Notes: a model not told the origin generated them from the sequence alone. A stretch of DNA of 44,303 nt from an uncultured Clostridium sp. (GCA_945917985.1 CAMEIH010000019.1:1-44303); one strand, 5' to 3'; shown: positions 6,780 through 17,069, numbered from the stretch's first letter. Made by a program: numbers and translations.

Positions 6780-9419
6780 ATGGAAAAACTGGTTTTGATT
6801 GATGGCCACAGTATCCTGAACAGAGCTTTTTACGGGGTACCGGATCTGACAAACAGCGCCGGATTACACACAAATGCGGTATATGGATTTTTAAATATCA
6901 TGTTTAAGATTTTGGAAGAGGAAAAGCCCGATTATCTGACGGTCGCATTTGATGTACATGCACCCACCTTTCGTCATGAAATTTATAAGGAATATAAGGG
7001 AACCAGAAAACCTATGCCTCAGGAATTGCGGGAGCAGGTGCCTGTTATGAAGGAAGTTTTAAACGCCATGGGTATTAAGATCATGGAGCAGGCGGGACTG
7101 GAAGCAGACGATATACTGGGAACTTTGGCAAAGCGTGCGGAAAAGATGGGGATGGATGTCTCTTTAGTGTCGGGAGACAGGGACCTTTTGCAGATTGCCA
7201 CTGACAGGATTAAAATCAGGATACCGAAGACCAAGGGCGGAAAAACGGAGATTGAGGATTACTATGCGAAGGATGTGGAGGAAAAGTATCAGGTAAATCC
7301 CAAACAGTTTATCGATCTTAAGGCATTGATGGGAGATACTGCAGATAACATTCCGGGTGTCCCTAAGATTGGCGAAAAAACGGCTACCGGACTGATGGTA
7401 GAATTTGGTTCTCTTGAAAATATCTATGTTCATATAGAAGAAATCAGTAAAAAATCAGTAAGGGAATCTTTGGCGGAGAATAGAGATCTGGCTGATTTGA
7501 GTAAGGTACTTGCTACAATTAATGTGGACAGCCCTATTACTTTTGAATATGAAGAAGCCAGAGTTCATGATTTTTATACAGATGATGCTTATAAGTTGTT
7601 TAAAAAGCTGGAATTCAAAAATTTCCTTTCCAGGTTTGAGACAGGTGTTTCCAATGGAGATATCGTCAGTAAATTTCATATGATCACAGAGCTTTCCGAT
7701 GCAGAAAATGTGTTTGAGAAAGCCCGTATGTCTTCTGAGGAGATTGGCATTTATCTTGTGATTGATGAATGGAATCGGATAATTCTTGCCGTATGCCTTT
7801 CTCTGCCGGATGGTGCAACCTATTTTATCAAGAACGAAGGTCTTGTGACAGAAAAGTACCTTGCGGATAAGGTAAGACAGCTTGCAAATGAGGTTAAGCT
7901 GGCTTGCGGAGATGTGAAACGTTATTATGAATTCTTTCAAAATGAAAATACGGAACAGTTTTTTGATGTGATACTGGGAGCTTATCTTTTAAATCCCTTA
8001 AAAAATGATTATGACCTTGAAGATGTTGCCAACGAACATCTGGGGCTGATGGTTCCCGAGAGTTCCAGACTTTTTGGGAAAATGTCTATTGACAGGGCAC
8101 TTCCGGAAAAGGAGCAGGAAGTGTTTGAATATGCATGTTATCTTGCCTATACCGCATTGAAGGCAGCACCGGTCATCAGGGAAAAACTGGCGCAGACCGG
8201 CATGCTTTCCCTGATGAATGAAATAGAGATGCCTCTTTCTTATGTGCTTTACGATATGGAGAAAGAGGGAATTATGATAAAGCCGGAGGAGCTGAAAGCT
8301 TATGGCGAAAAGCTTCTATTAAGAATCGGGGAGCTTGAACAGGAAATCTATAAGAAAGCAGGCTGTGAGTTTAATATCAATTCTCCGAAGCAGCTGGGAG
8401 AGATTTTATTTGAAAAAATGAATCTACCGGGTGGTAAGAAGACGAAGACCGGCTATTCCACAGCAGCCGATGTGCTTGATAAACTGGCACAGCAGTATCC
8501 TGTTGTCGCGGATATACTGGAATACAGAGCCCTTACCAAGCTGAAATCTACTTATGCGGACGGGCTGATCGCTTATATCAGGGAGGAAAACAGAATCCAT
8601 TCCAATTTTAATCAGACGATTACCGCTACCGGACGAATCAGTTCCACGGAGCCGAATCTTCAGAACATTCCTATGAAGACAGAACTCGGAAGACAGATCC
8701 GTAAGGTATTTGTCCCGAAGGAGGGATACCTTTTTACCGATGCGGATTACTCTCAGATAGAGCTTCGTGTACTGGCTCACATGTCAGGAGATAAGCAGCT
8801 GATCGAGGCATATCAGATGAATGAGGATATTCACAGGGTTACGGCTTCCAAAGTGTTCCACACGCCCTTTGAAGAAGTGACGGATCTTCAGAGAAGAAAT
8901 GCAAAGGCAGTGAATTTTGGTATTGTTTATGGCATCAGTTCCTTTGGACTCAGTCAGGATCTAAGCATTTCCAAGAAAGAGGCGGCTGAATATATCGAGC
9001 AATATTTTGAAACTTATCCGGGAATCAAAAAATTCCTGGATGATTCGGTGGAAAACGCCAAGAAAAACGGTTATGTGACTACCATGTTCGGAAGGAGAAG
9101 ACCGGTCCCTGAGTTGTCATCAAGCAATTTTATGCAGCGCTCCTTTGGAGAGAGAGTTGCCATGAATTCACCCATTCAGGGCACTGCGGCGGATATCATT
9201 AAAATTGCCATGATCAGGGTGTGGAAGAGACTGAAGGAAGAAAACTTGTCCTCGAAGCTGATCCTTCAGATTCATGATGAACTCCTGATTGAAACGAAAG
9301 CGGAGGAAAAGGATCAGGTTGCGGCAATTCTGGAAGAGGAAATGAAAGGTGCTGCAGATCTTTCCGTAAAGCTGGAAATTGATCTTCATACGGGAAATAA
9401 CTGGTACGAGGCGAAATAA
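6780..9419 (+). CDS. polA: DNA polymerase I
   Basis: PolA fills gaps and removes RNA primers. The 879-residue protein has an N-terminal 5'-3' exonuclease domain (about 1-290, with LIDGHSILNRAFYG, DDILGTLA and DNIPGVPKIGEKTA), a central 3'-5' exonuclease-like domain, and a polymerase domain with motif A (DYSQIELRVLAHMSGD, near 657), motif B (RRNAKAVNFGIVYGISSFGLS) and motif C (QIHDELLIE). The central domain reads YLVIDEWN where a proofreading enzyme has a DxE metal site, so proofreading is probably lost, as in other Bacillota. The start at 6780 is chosen by family alignment; an in-frame ATG at 6768 is also possible. coaE begins 1 nt after the stop. Confidence 0.97.
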   Translation: MEKLVLIDGHSILNRAFYGVPDLTNSAGLHTNAVYGFLNIMFKILEEEKPDYLTVAFDVHAPTFRHEIYKEYKGTRKPMPQELREQVPVMKEVLNAMGIKIMEQAGLEADDILGTLAKRAEKMGMDVSLVSGDRDLLQIATDRIKIRIPKTKGGKTEIEDYYAKDVEEKYQVNPKQFIDLKALMGDTADNIPGVPKIGEKTATGLMVEFGSLENIYVHIEEISKKSVRESLAENRDLADLSKVLATINVDSPITFEYEEARVHDFYTDDAYKLFKKLEFKNFLSRFETGVSNGDIVSKFHMITELSDAENVFEKARMSSEEIGIYLVIDEWNRIILAVCLSLPDGATYFIKNEGLVTEKYLADKVRQLANEVKLACGDVKRYYEFFQNENTEQFFDVILGAYLLNPLKNDYDLEDVANEHLGLMVPESSRLFGKMSIDRALPEKEQEVFEYACYLAYTALKAAPVIREKLAQTGMLSLMNEIEMPLSYVLYDMEKEGIMIKPEELKAYGEKLLLRIGELEQEIYKKAGCEFNINSPKQLGEILFEKMNLPGGKKTKTGYSTAADVLDKLAQQYPVVADILEYRALTKLKSTYADGLIAYIREENRIHSNFNQTITATGRISSTEPNLQNIPMKTELGRQIRKVFVPKEGYLFTDADYSQIELRVLAHMSGDKQLIEAYQMNEDIHRVTASKVFHTPFEEVTDLQRRNAKAVNFGIVYGISSFGLSQDLSISKKEAAEYIEQYFETYPGIKKFLDDSVENAKKNGYVTTMFGRRRPVPELSSSNFMQRSFGERVAMNSPIQGTAADIIKIAMIRVWKRLKEENLSSKLILQIHDELLIETKAEEKDQVAAILEEEMKGAADLSVKLEIDLHTGNNWYEAK

Positions 9420-9420
9420 A

Positions 9421-10026
9421 ATGAGAGTCATTGGAATTACGGGCGGTGTAGGTGCAGGGAAAAGTGCTGTTCTTGCCTATATCAAAGAAAAATATAACTG
9501 CAGGATTCTGCTTGCAGATGAGGCGGCACATCTGGTAAAGAAACCGGGGCAACCCTGCTACGAAAAGCTCGTGAAGCTTCTTTCAAGAGAAATTCTGAAT
9601 GGGGATGGCTCCATCAATAAGCAGAAAATGGCGGAAAAAATTTTTGCTTCTGAAGACATTCTTTCTAAGGTAAACCGGATCATTCATCCCGCAGTAAAGG
9701 AGTTGATCCTGAATGCCATAGAGGAAGAGAGAAAACGAAATCTATATGATTTTTTCTTCCTGGAGGCAGCCCTTTTGATTGAGGGCGGTTACTTGGAAAT
9801 TGTGGATGAAATGTGGTATATTTATGCAAGAGAAGAGGCCCGAAGACAAAGGCTTCGGACAACCCGAAACTATTCGGATGAAAAAATAGATGCTATTATG
9901 GGCAGTCAGCTGAAGGAAGAGGAATTTCGGAAATATTGTAATGTAGTGATTGATAACAGTGATACATTGACTGACGCATATCGTCAGATTGATGAGAAGT
10001 TGGGGGAGTATCTGTGGCAGAAGTAA
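9421..10026 (+). CDS. coaE: Dephospho-CoA kinase
   Basis: CoaE phosphorylates the ribose 3'-OH of dephospho-CoA, the last step of coenzyme A synthesis. The 201-residue length is typical. The P-loop GGVGAGKS is at residues 8-15, followed by LLADEAAHLV and the lid-like segment RQRLRTTRNYSDE. The start at 9421 is preferred because the P-loop then falls at its usual position and polA ends at 9419. polA-coaE is a familiar order in Bacillota. The last 13 nt overlap the FtsA-like gene. Confidence 0.95.
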   Translation: MRVIGITGGVGAGKSAVLAYIKEKYNCRILLADEAAHLVKKPGQPCYEKLVKLLSREILNGDGSINKQKMAEKIFASEDILSKVNRIIHPAVKELILNAIEEERKRNLYDFFFLEAALLIEGGYLEIVDEMWYIYAREEARRQRLRTTRNYSDEKIDAIMGSQLKEEEFRKYCNVVIDNSDTLTDAYRQIDEKLGEYLWQK

Positions 10027-12086
10027 ATGGATATGCCGGGCAACTGGTTTTTGGACTGGATATCGGAACGAGAAGCATTGTCGGCACGGTAGGATATAAA
10101 GATGGAGACCGTTTTGTAGTGGTCGCACAGCGGGTCAAAGAGCATGAGACGAGGGCCATGCTGGATGGGCAGATTCATGATATTAACAAAGTCGGCGAAA
10201 CCATCAGAGTGGTGAAGGAAGAGTTGGAGGATGCAATCGGCAGAAAGCTTACGGAAGTCTGTATTGCTGCCGCAGGACGTGTCCTTTTAACTGTGACGAC
10301 CCATGTAGAATACCCATATGGCAGTGATAAGGAAATCGGCAGCGAGGATATCTATGCCCTTACCTCTGCCGGTGTGGAAAAGGCATATAAGGAATTTTTG
10401 GAAAGCCGTCAGAGTGAGGATATGAAATTTTACTGTGTGGGATATTCGGTAGTAAGGTTTTATTTGAATGGATATCCCATGGGCAATCTGGAAGGACACA
10501 AAGCAAGAACCATTGGAGAAGATCTGATCGCCACATTCCTTCCGGAGGATGTTGTGGATGGCCTTTACAAAGCCGTTGAGCTTGCAGGGCTATCTGTAGC
10601 AAATATGACACTTGAGCCTATTGCTGCAATTCAGGTTGCCATACCGGAACGGTTTCGTATGCTGAATATTGCGTTGATCGATGTGGGGGCAGGAACCAGT
10701 GATATTTCCATCACGAATGATGGCTGTATCATTGCCTATGGCATGATTCCTGTTGCGGGAGATGCCCTGACAGAGGCAATTGCCAAACATTGTCTGGTGG
10801 ACTTTTCCACAGCTGAGAAGATCAAGCGTGAGGCAGGCGATAGAGAGTGTGTTTCTTTTGAAGACATTATGTTTTTGCCTCAAACCATGAAAAGCAGCGA
10901 GGTTCTTGCTGTGACCAATCCTATTGTAAAGGATATGGCAAAGCAGGTTTCCGATAAAATCAAGGAACTGAACGGAGGAAAACCGGTCAGTGCAGTCTTC
11001 GTGGTAGGAGGTGGCGGTAAGATCCCGGGATACACGGAAGCGGTAGCAGAAGAACTTGGAATTGCCAGGGAGCGTGTGGCACTCCGCGGTGAGGAAGTCA
11101 TGCAGCAGATTGTGTTTGAAGAGGACATCAAGAAGGACAGCCTTCTCGTAACGCCCATCGGTATCTGCCTGAATTTTTACGAACAGAGCAATAATTTTAT
11201 CTATGTAAGCTTTAATGATAAAAAAATTAAGATGTATGATAACAACAAGCTTACGGTTGCAGATGCAGCCATGCAGGCGGGATTCCCCAATGACGGACTA
11301 TTCCCGAAACGGGGAAAAGCACTCGAGTTTACGGTAAACGGAAAAGCTCGTATGGTGAGAGGTGAATTCGGTGAAGCCGCTGTGATCACAGTGAATGGAA
11401 ACACAGCAGATATCAATACGCCCGTTCATGCAAATGATATCGTTGAGGTAAGCAGATCTACAGCAGGGAAGAAAGCCGCCTGTACAATTTCGGAACTTCC
11501 GGAGTCCGGAGATAATATTTCAGTGAATGTGAACGGACAGAAGATTGCAATGCCGAAGTTTGCCAGCGTTAACGGTCTTTTGCAGTCCGGATATTATGAA
11601 ATACAGGAAAATGATGCTGTGGAGATGCTGAATTTTTATACGGTAAAGCAGATCACGGAATTTATGGATGTGATTCTTGATTCCAATATGAACATTTATG
11701 TGAATAATAAGCTGGCAGATATGGACACACCGGTTTATGATAATTTTTCTGTGGTATGGACGCTTGGTCAGATGGATTCTGTAAGCAGTCAGGAAGAGAC
11801 GCAGCAGAAGGAAGAACAGAACCGGGAGCAGGAAAAAGAGCAGGATAAAAATGAGGAACCGGTACAGGAACCTGCTGTTCACAGTATTGTGGTACTGGTA
11901 AACAAAGCGCCGGTAACACTTGAAGGAAAAACGGGCTATATTTTTGTTGATGTGTTTGATAAAATAGATTTTGATCTGTCAAGGCCAAAGGGGAAGGGAA
12001 TTGTCACTACCCTGAACGGCAGACCGGCTCAGTATATGGAACCAATCCGTGATGGGGATGTGATTGAAATATACTGGCAGGAATAA
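10014..12086 (+). CDS. FtsA-like actin-fold ATPase with a long repeat-bearing C-terminus
   Basis: The first 385 or so of 690 residues have the actin-like fold of the FtsA/PilM group: FGLDIGTRSIVGTVG (phosphate 1), IDVGAGTSDISI (phosphate 2) and VFVVGGGGKIPGYTEA (adenosine). FtsA links FtsZ to the membrane, but here the usual short tail with a terminal amphipathic helix is replaced by about 300 residues. That tail has several segments of the pattern VNG-x-x-A-x6-P-x-x-DGD-x-IEI (near 440, 460, 505, 562 and 666), suggestive of beta-grasp folds, plus a Glu/Gln linker near 595-620. The start is GTG after GGGGGAG and overlaps coaE by 13 nt. The ATPase fold is sure; a cell-division role is plausible but unproven. 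Confidence 0.85.
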   Translation: MAEVNGYAGQLVFGLDIGTRSIVGTVGYKDGDRFVVVAQRVKEHETRAMLDGQIHDINKVGETIRVVKEELEDAIGRKLTEVCIAAAGRVLLTVTTHVEYPYGSDKEIGSEDIYALTSAGVEKAYKEFLESRQSEDMKFYCVGYSVVRFYLNGYPMGNLEGHKARTIGEDLIATFLPEDVVDGLYKAVELAGLSVANMTLEPIAAIQVAIPERFRMLNIALIDVGAGTSDISITNDGCIIAYGMIPVAGDALTEAIAKHCLVDFSTAEKIKREAGDRECVSFEDIMFLPQTMKSSEVLAVTNPIVKDMAKQVSDKIKELNGGKPVSAVFVVGGGGKIPGYTEAVAEELGIARERVALRGEEVMQQIVFEEDIKKDSLLVTPIGICLNFYEQSNNFIYVSFNDKKIKMYDNNKLTVADAAMQAGFPNDGLFPKRGKALEFTVNGKARMVRGEFGEAAVITVNGNTADINTPVHANDIVEVSRSTAGKKAACTISELPESGDNISVNVNGQKIAMPKFASVNGLLQSGYYEIQENDAVEMLNFYTVKQITEFMDVILDSNMNIYVNNKLADMDTPVYDNFSVVWTLGQMDSVSSQEETQQKEEQNREQEKEQDKNEEPVQEPAVHSIVVLVNKAPVTLEGKTGYIFVDVFDKIDFDLSRPKGKGIVTTLNGRPAQYMEPIRDGDVIEIYWQE

Positions 12087-12105
12087 GGATAAACAGAGGT
12101 GTAAC

Positions 12106-12906
12106 ATGAGACTTTGCAGTATTGCAAGCGGAAGCAGCGGCAACTGTATTTATGTCGGCTCCGATTCTACCCATCTGTTGATCGATGTGGGAATCAGCGG
12201 CAAACGGACAGAACAGGGATTGAATGAACTTGATCTTTCCATGAAAGATATTGACGGTATTTTTATTACCCATGAACATACGGATCATATCGCAGGACTT
12301 GGGGTCCTTGCAAGAAAGTATGAAGTGCCTGTCTACGCAACAAAAGGAACCATAGAGGCAATTAAAAATACATCCTCTGTGGGGGAAATCCCGGAGGAGC
12401 TGTTTCAGATAGTGGCGCCTGACGAAAAGATCATTGTTAAAGATCTTGTCTGTAATCCCATGCGCATATCCCATGATGCAGCAGATCCCGTAGCATACAG
12501 GATCTCCCATGGAAAAAAGAGAGTGGCAATTGTTACTGACCTTGGTAATTACAATGATTATACTGTGGAATCACTAAAGGGAATGGATGCTCTTTTGCTG
12601 GAAGCAAACCATGATGTGAATATGCTTCAGGTGGGACCTTATCCATATTACTTAAAACAGCGCATTTTGGGTGACAGGGGACATCTTTCCAATGAAAGGG
12701 CAGGACAGCTTCTTTGCAGACTGTTGCATGATAAGCTTCAGGCGGTGGTGCTTGGACATCTCAGCAAGGAAAACAACATGCCGGAGCTTGCCTATGAAGC
12801 GGTGCGGGTAGAGGTTACCATGGCAGATACAGACATTAAAATAAGTGACATCCCCATGCAGGTGGCGAAAAGAAGTGAAAGGTCGGAAGCAATCTATATT
12901 GCATAG
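12106..12906 (+). CDS. walJ: Metallo-beta-lactamase-fold hydrolase, WalJ/YycJ family
   Basis: A 266-residue single-domain MBL protein. The metal-binding motif THEHTDH is near residue 57, with a further histidine in ISHDAADP, Asp in IVTDLGN and His in VVLGHLSKENN. The opening MRLCSIASGSSGNCIYV is characteristic of YycJ/WalJ, which are probable nucleases linked to DNA repair or replication coordination. It is found here away from the walRK locus. The start at 12106 follows AGAGGTG by 5 nt and opens with the family N-terminus; the frame extends back over the end of the FtsA-like gene, which is unlikely to be used. Confidence 0.9.
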   Translation: MRLCSIASGSSGNCIYVGSDSTHLLIDVGISGKRTEQGLNELDLSMKDIDGIFITHEHTDHIAGLGVLARKYEVPVYATKGTIEAIKNTSSVGEIPEELFQIVAPDEKIIVKDLVCNPMRISHDAADPVAYRISHGKKRVAIVTDLGNYNDYTVESLKGMDALLLEANHDVNMLQVGPYPYYLKQRILGDRGHLSNERAGQLLCRLLHDKLQAVVLGHLSKENNMPELAYEAVRVEVTMADTDIKISDIPMQVAKRSERSEAIYIA

Positions 12907-12952
12907 ATGTTAGGTTGCAAACAGACTTTTTGGATAAAAGAGAGGAGAAAAA

Positions 12953-13225
12953 ATGAACAGAACAATTATTACGGTAGTAGGAAAAGACACAGTTGGTATC
13001 ATCGCAAAGGTTTGCACTTATCTCGCAGAAAACAGCATTAATATCCTGGATATTTCACAGACTATTGTTCAGGGATATTTCAACATGATGATGATCGTTG
13101 ATACAAATAAAGCGACGAAGCATTTTGGGGAGATCGCCGATGAACTTCAGACACTGGGCGAAGAGATCGGCGTTGTTATCAAGTGCCAGAAGGAAGAAAT
13201 TTTTGATAAAATGCATAGAATCTAA
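12953..13225 (+). CDS. ACT-domain protein (UPF0237)
   Basis: A 90-residue stand-alone ACT domain ([29 protein letters not shown]). ACT domains usually bind amino acids or similar small ligands and dimerise. A good GAGGAGA site precedes the ATG. It sits 38 nt upstream of a UPF0210 protein; this pair is conserved in many Bacillota, and the ACT protein is thought to be its partner, though the biochemical role is not settled. Confidence 0.92.
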   Translation: MNRTIITVVGKDTVGIIAKVCTYLAENSINILDISQTIVQGYFNMMMIVDTNKATKHFGEIADELQTLGEEIGVVIKCQKEEIFDKMHRI

Positions 13226-13263
13226 AATGTGCGGAACGCATCTTAGACATAGGAGATAACGGC

Positions 13264-14628
13264 ATGATAAATTTATTTGAAGTAGTGGAAACCAATGAAA
13301 TGATCACCAAAGAGAACCTGGATGTAAGAACCATTACGCTGGGTATCAGCCTTCTTGACTGTATTGATTCGGATTTAAATCGATTAAATGAGAAAATATA
13401 TCGCAAAATATATGATGCGGCAAAGGATTTGGTAAAGACAGGTGAGGAAATATCGAGAGAGTATGGTATTCCCATTGTCAACAAGAGAATTTCCGTGACG
13501 CCCATTGCCCTGGTTGGCGGTGCAGCATGCAGAACAATTGAAGACTTTGCTTCCATCGCAAAGACTCTGGATAAAGTGGCTCACGAAGTCGGAGTTAATT
13601 TTATCGGAGGGTATTCAGCACTTGTCTGTAAGGGAATGACACCTGCAGACGAATTGCTCATTAGATCTATTCCTCTGGCACTTTCCACGACAGAGAGAGT
13701 TTGCAGTTCTGTAAATCTGGGCTCAACCAAAACAGGTATCAATATGGATGCGGTAAAGCTTATGGGTGAGATGATAAAGCAGACAGCGGAATACACAAAG
13801 GAAGATGATTCTCTCGGTTGTGCCAAATTGGTGGTGTTTTGCAATGCGCCGGACGACAATCCTTTTATGGCAGGTGCCTTTCATGGTGTTACCGAGGCGG
13901 ATAAGATTATCAATGTGGGAGTCAGCGGCCCGGGAGTTGTAAAGAATGCGTTAAGCAAAGTGAGAGGAGAAAACTTTGAAGTGCTTTGTGAGACCATTAA
14001 GAAGACTGCTTTTAAGGTAACCAGAGTAGGGCAGCTGGTAGCGCAGGAAGCGTCCAGAAGACTGAATGTTCCTTTTGGTATTGTGGATCTCTCTCTTGCA
14101 CCCACACCGGCCATCGGAGACAGCGTGGCAGATATTCTGTGCGAGATTGGACTGGAATATGCTGGTGCGCCCGGTACGACAGCAGCTCTTGCACTTTTGA
14201 ATGATCAGGTAAAAAAAGGTGGAGTTATGGCATCTTCCTATGTGGGAGGCTTAAGCGGTGCCTTCATTCCTGTCAGCGAGGATCAGGGAATGATTAATGC
14301 AGTGGAAGCAGGAGCGCTTACGATAGAGAAACTGGAAGCAATGACCTGTGTCTGCTCCGTGGGTCTTGATATGATAGCGATTCCGGGAGATACGAAAACA
14401 AGTACGATATCGGGTATTATTGCAGACGAAATGGCAATCGGAATGGTCAATCAGAAAACCACGGCGGTACGTATTATTCCCGTGATCGGAAAAGGTGTGG
14501 GAGAGACTGTAGAGTTTGGTGGCCTTCTCGGATATGCGCCTATCATGCCGGTTAATCAATTCTCCTGTGATGCTTTTGTGAACAGAGGCGGACGGATTCC
14601 GGCACCCATTCACAGTTTTAAGAATTGA
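13264..14628 (+). CDS. PFL-family protein UPF0210 (DUF711)
   Basis: A 454-residue protein of the UPF0210/DUF711 family, which has a fold related to pyruvate formate-lyase/ribonucleotide reductase barrels but no established reaction. Recognisable segments include [45 protein letters not shown] and [11 protein letters not shown]. The length is normal. TAGGAGA lies upstream of the ATG, and it is paired with the ACT gene before it. Only a weak A/T hairpin without a proper T run follows the stop codon. Confidence 0.93.
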   Translation: MINLFEVVETNEMITKENLDVRTITLGISLLDCIDSDLNRLNEKIYRKIYDAAKDLVKTGEEISREYGIPIVNKRISVTPIALVGGAACRTIEDFASIAKTLDKVAHEVGVNFIGGYSALVCKGMTPADELLIRSIPLALSTTERVCSSVNLGSTKTGINMDAVKLMGEMIKQTAEYTKEDDSLGCAKLVVFCNAPDDNPFMAGAFHGVTEADKIINVGVSGPGVVKNALSKVRGENFEVLCETIKKTAFKVTRVGQLVAQEASRRLNVPFGIVDLSLAPTPAIGDSVADILCEIGLEYAGAPGTTAALALLNDQVKKGGVMASSYVGGLSGAFIPVSEDQGMINAVEAGALTIEKLEAMTCVCSVGLDMIAIPGDTKTSTISGIIADEMAIGMVNQKTTAVRIIPVIGKGVGETVEFGGLLGYAPIMPVNQFSCDAFVNRGGRIPAPIHSFKN

Positions 14629-14664
14629 GGGTTTTTTATTAAGAAAAAACTAAGATAAATCACA

Positions 14665-14693
14665 TTGTACCACCTCATATACTGTGCTATAGT
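14665..14693 (+). promoter_or_regulatory. Promoter of the binding-protein/permease/adaptor operon
   Basis: TTGTAC (14665-14670), 17-nt spacer, TATAGT (14688-14693). It is the only convincing promoter before the operon that runs to 25485. Confidence 0.75.
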
Positions 14694-14709
14694 TTGTATG
14701 TGATACAAA
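14693..14709. promoter_or_regulatory. Perfect palindrome at the transcription start (operator candidate)
   Basis: The 7-bp arms TTTGTAT and ATACAAA flank GTG, beginning at the last base of the -10 box. A second inverted repeat, CCTCATATA (14673-14681) and TATATGAGG (14721-14729), brackets it; its right arm includes the ribosome binding site. The position suits a repressor. Confidence 0.5.
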
Positions 14710-14736
14710 TAATGACACAATATATGAGGAATTTTT

Positions 14737-17046
14737 ATGAAAAAGGGAATGAAAGATAAGATGAAAAGAGGAATTGCTTTATTGCTTGCAGGAGTAATGA
14801 TGCTTGGACTTACTGCCTGCGGAAAAGGTGGTAGCGGCAATGACTCACAGGTCAAAAAAGAATTTTATTATCTGCCGGAATATAAAGAGTTACAGATGGA
14901 TGTGAATTACATAAGCAATATACTCCCCAAAGGGGATGTGCTGTTTCTGATCGGATTCTCCTGGAATGAGGAGACAGAAGAAAGTACCGGCAAAATGTAC
15001 CGTTATGACCTTCTTTCGGATACCTGTGAGGAGATGGTATTGCTTCTGCCTGAGAACGCTTCTGTTCAGAATGCTGTTATAGACTCGGAAGAAAATCTTC
15101 TGATGATTGTCAACCGCTATGAAGAGATTGCAGGAGATACGATGATGGAAGATGAAGATACAGAAGAATCCTATGAGAATGTAGAATATGAAAATTATGT
15201 GGAATTATGGCAGATATCCGGACAGGACGCAGCAGTGATAAGCCAGACAGATATAAAGTCTGTTTTTGATGATCCTGATAATTCCTATGTTCAGAATATG
15301 ACCATAGACAGCAAAGATACGATCTATTTGTCAGACGGAAACTCCAATATTTATCTTATGGATAAAAACGGTAACAAGCTCGGCAGGATTGAAACCGGCA
15401 TTGACTGGATCGATACTCTTTTTGCGACAAAGGAAGGCGATGTTTATTTAAAAACCTGGGGCGAGACGGGGCAGGAAATTAAGCAGGTAAGACCTGATTC
15501 CAAATCCATAGGAGAAGCTGTTAAAAGTGACAATATAAAGGGGACGGGATATAATCAGAATTATTATACAGGTCTTGAAAAAGGAGTCCTGATCAGTGAC
15601 AGCAATGGTGTTTTTTCGTATGATTTTGAGAATGATACCAGAGAGTATTTTTTTGACTGGCTGGATGCTGATCTCAATAGTGACGATGTGGAAATAATGG
15701 GAGCTATGTCAGATGGCCGCTTTTTTGTGATCCTGCATGAGTATACGGAGGATAAAACAGAATATTCTCTTGTATTACTTAAGAAAACACCGGCGTCTGA
15801 GGTGCCTGAAAAGGAAGAAATTGTTTTTGGCGCCATGTGGCTTGATCAGGATATGAGAAAAAATATTATTGATTTTAACAAGTCAAGGAATGAATATCAT
15901 ATTTCTGTGAAAACCTATGATACAGATGATTACAATGCGGGGCTCACTCAGTTTAATAACGATATTACCAGCGGAAACGGCCCGGATATTATAGACATTT
16001 CCAATCTTGATTATAAGCAGTATGCCAGCAAGGGCGTGTTCGAAGATCTCAATTCCTATATGGAAAGGGACAACATTAAAAAAGAAGATTATCTTGAAAA
16101 TGTTTTTAAGGCGTACGAAGTGGAAGGTAGGCTTTATGCTGTTATCCCGCAATTCTATATAAACACTACGGTAGCCAAAACTTCCAAAGTGGGGGACGCG
16201 ACAGGCTGGACTTTAAGCGAGATGCTTGATTTTGTGGAAAGCAGTGAGGCAGAGAATGTGTTCCGTTACGGAAGCAGAGATAGTATTTTTTACTACTGTA
16301 TTTATAACAATATAGATGAGTTTATTGACTGGGAAACCGGAGAATGCTCCTTTAACAGTGATGATTTTATCAGGGTTCTGACATTTGCTGCAAAGTTTCC
16401 GGAAGAGCCTGATTACAATGACACGGGCGAAGGAATAAGCTCTCTTCTGCGGTCCGATAAGCTTCTGCTGATGCAGACCGGCTTAAGCTCGGTACAGGAA
16501 TATCAGATGTACAATGGGCTGTTTGGGGAAAAAGTTTCTTATATCGGATTTCCTAACAGTGAGCGAAAGGGTAACCTGATTCAGCCTGCGGGAGGAAGTG
16601 TGGCATTAAATGCGAAGTCAAAACATAAGGACGGAGCATGGGAGTTTATCAAGGTGCTGCTTTCCGATGAGTATCAGCAAAGTCTTGTGAAAGAGCATGG
16701 AGGCTGGGGCTTCCCGATAAAGAAGTCTGCACTTGATAAACAGTTTGCAATAGACATGACGCCTGATTATTATGAGGATGAAAACGGAGAAAAGGTAGAG
16801 CAGCCGAAGACAAGCTGGGGATATGATGACTTTAATATGGATATTTATGCCGCCACGCAGGAAGAGGTGGATGCAGTAAAGAAAATTATTGATTCAGCTG
16901 AAATATGTGCCGGCTCGGTGAATGAGGAATTGACCAATATTATTACGGAAGAGACAGCACCCTTCTTCAAAGGACAGAAAACCGCAAAGGAAACAGCGGA
17001 TATCATTCAGAACAGAATTCAGATTTATGTGAAAGAGAATTCCTGA
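14737..17046 (+). CDS. ABC transporter substrate-binding lipoprotein with extra N-terminal domain
   Basis: A 769-residue lipoprotein. The signal peptide ends in the lipobox LTAC (Cys28), so the protein is tethered outside the membrane. Residues 40-350 are beta-rich and repetitive, with WD/NHL-propeller-like segments (KMYRYDLLSDTCEEM, NIYLMDKNGNKLGRI). From about 362 to the end it is a family 1 sugar-type binding protein (FNKSRNEYHISVKTYD, GNGPDIIDISN, DGAWEFIKVLLSDEYQQS). Ordinary family members have about 430 residues, so the N-terminal half is an addition. It leads an operon with two permeases and has a paralogue at 21913-24176. The ligand is unknown, though an oligosaccharide is likely. 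Confidence 0.9.
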   Translation: MKKGMKDKMKRGIALLLAGVMMLGLTACGKGGSGNDSQVKKEFYYLPEYKELQMDVNYISNILPKGDVLFLIGFSWNEETEESTGKMYRYDLLSDTCEEMVLLLPENASVQNAVIDSEENLLMIVNRYEEIAGDTMMEDEDTEESYENVEYENYVELWQISGQDAAVISQTDIKSVFDDPDNSYVQNMTIDSKDTIYLSDGNSNIYLMDKNGNKLGRIETGIDWIDTLFATKEGDVYLKTWGETGQEIKQVRPDSKSIGEAVKSDNIKGTGYNQNYYTGLEKGVLISDSNGVFSYDFENDTREYFFDWLDADLNSDDVEIMGAMSDGRFFVILHEYTEDKTEYSLVLLKKTPASEVPEKEEIVFGAMWLDQDMRKNIIDFNKSRNEYHISVKTYDTDDYNAGLTQFNNDITSGNGPDIIDISNLDYKQYASKGVFEDLNSYMERDNIKKEDYLENVFKAYEVEGRLYAVIPQFYINTTVAKTSKVGDATGWTLSEMLDFVESSEAENVFRYGSRDSIFYYCIYNNIDEFIDWETGECSFNSDDFIRVLTFAAKFPEEPDYNDTGEGISSLLRSDKLLLMQTGLSSVQEYQMYNGLFGEKVSYIGFPNSERKGNLIQPAGGSVALNAKSKHKDGAWEFIKVLLSDEYQQSLVKEHGGWGFPIKKSALDKQFAIDMTPDYYEDENGEKVEQPKTSWGYDDFNMDIYAATQEEVDAVKKIIDSAEICAGSVNEELTNIITEETAPFFKGQKTAKETADIIQNRIQIYVKENS

Positions 17047-17069
17047 CAGGAATCGGAGGAACATTTGAC

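Noticed and set aside
14629..14660. Terminator after the UPF0210 gene
   Set aside because: Only GTTTTTT/AAAAAAC pairing, with no GC stem; too weak to call.
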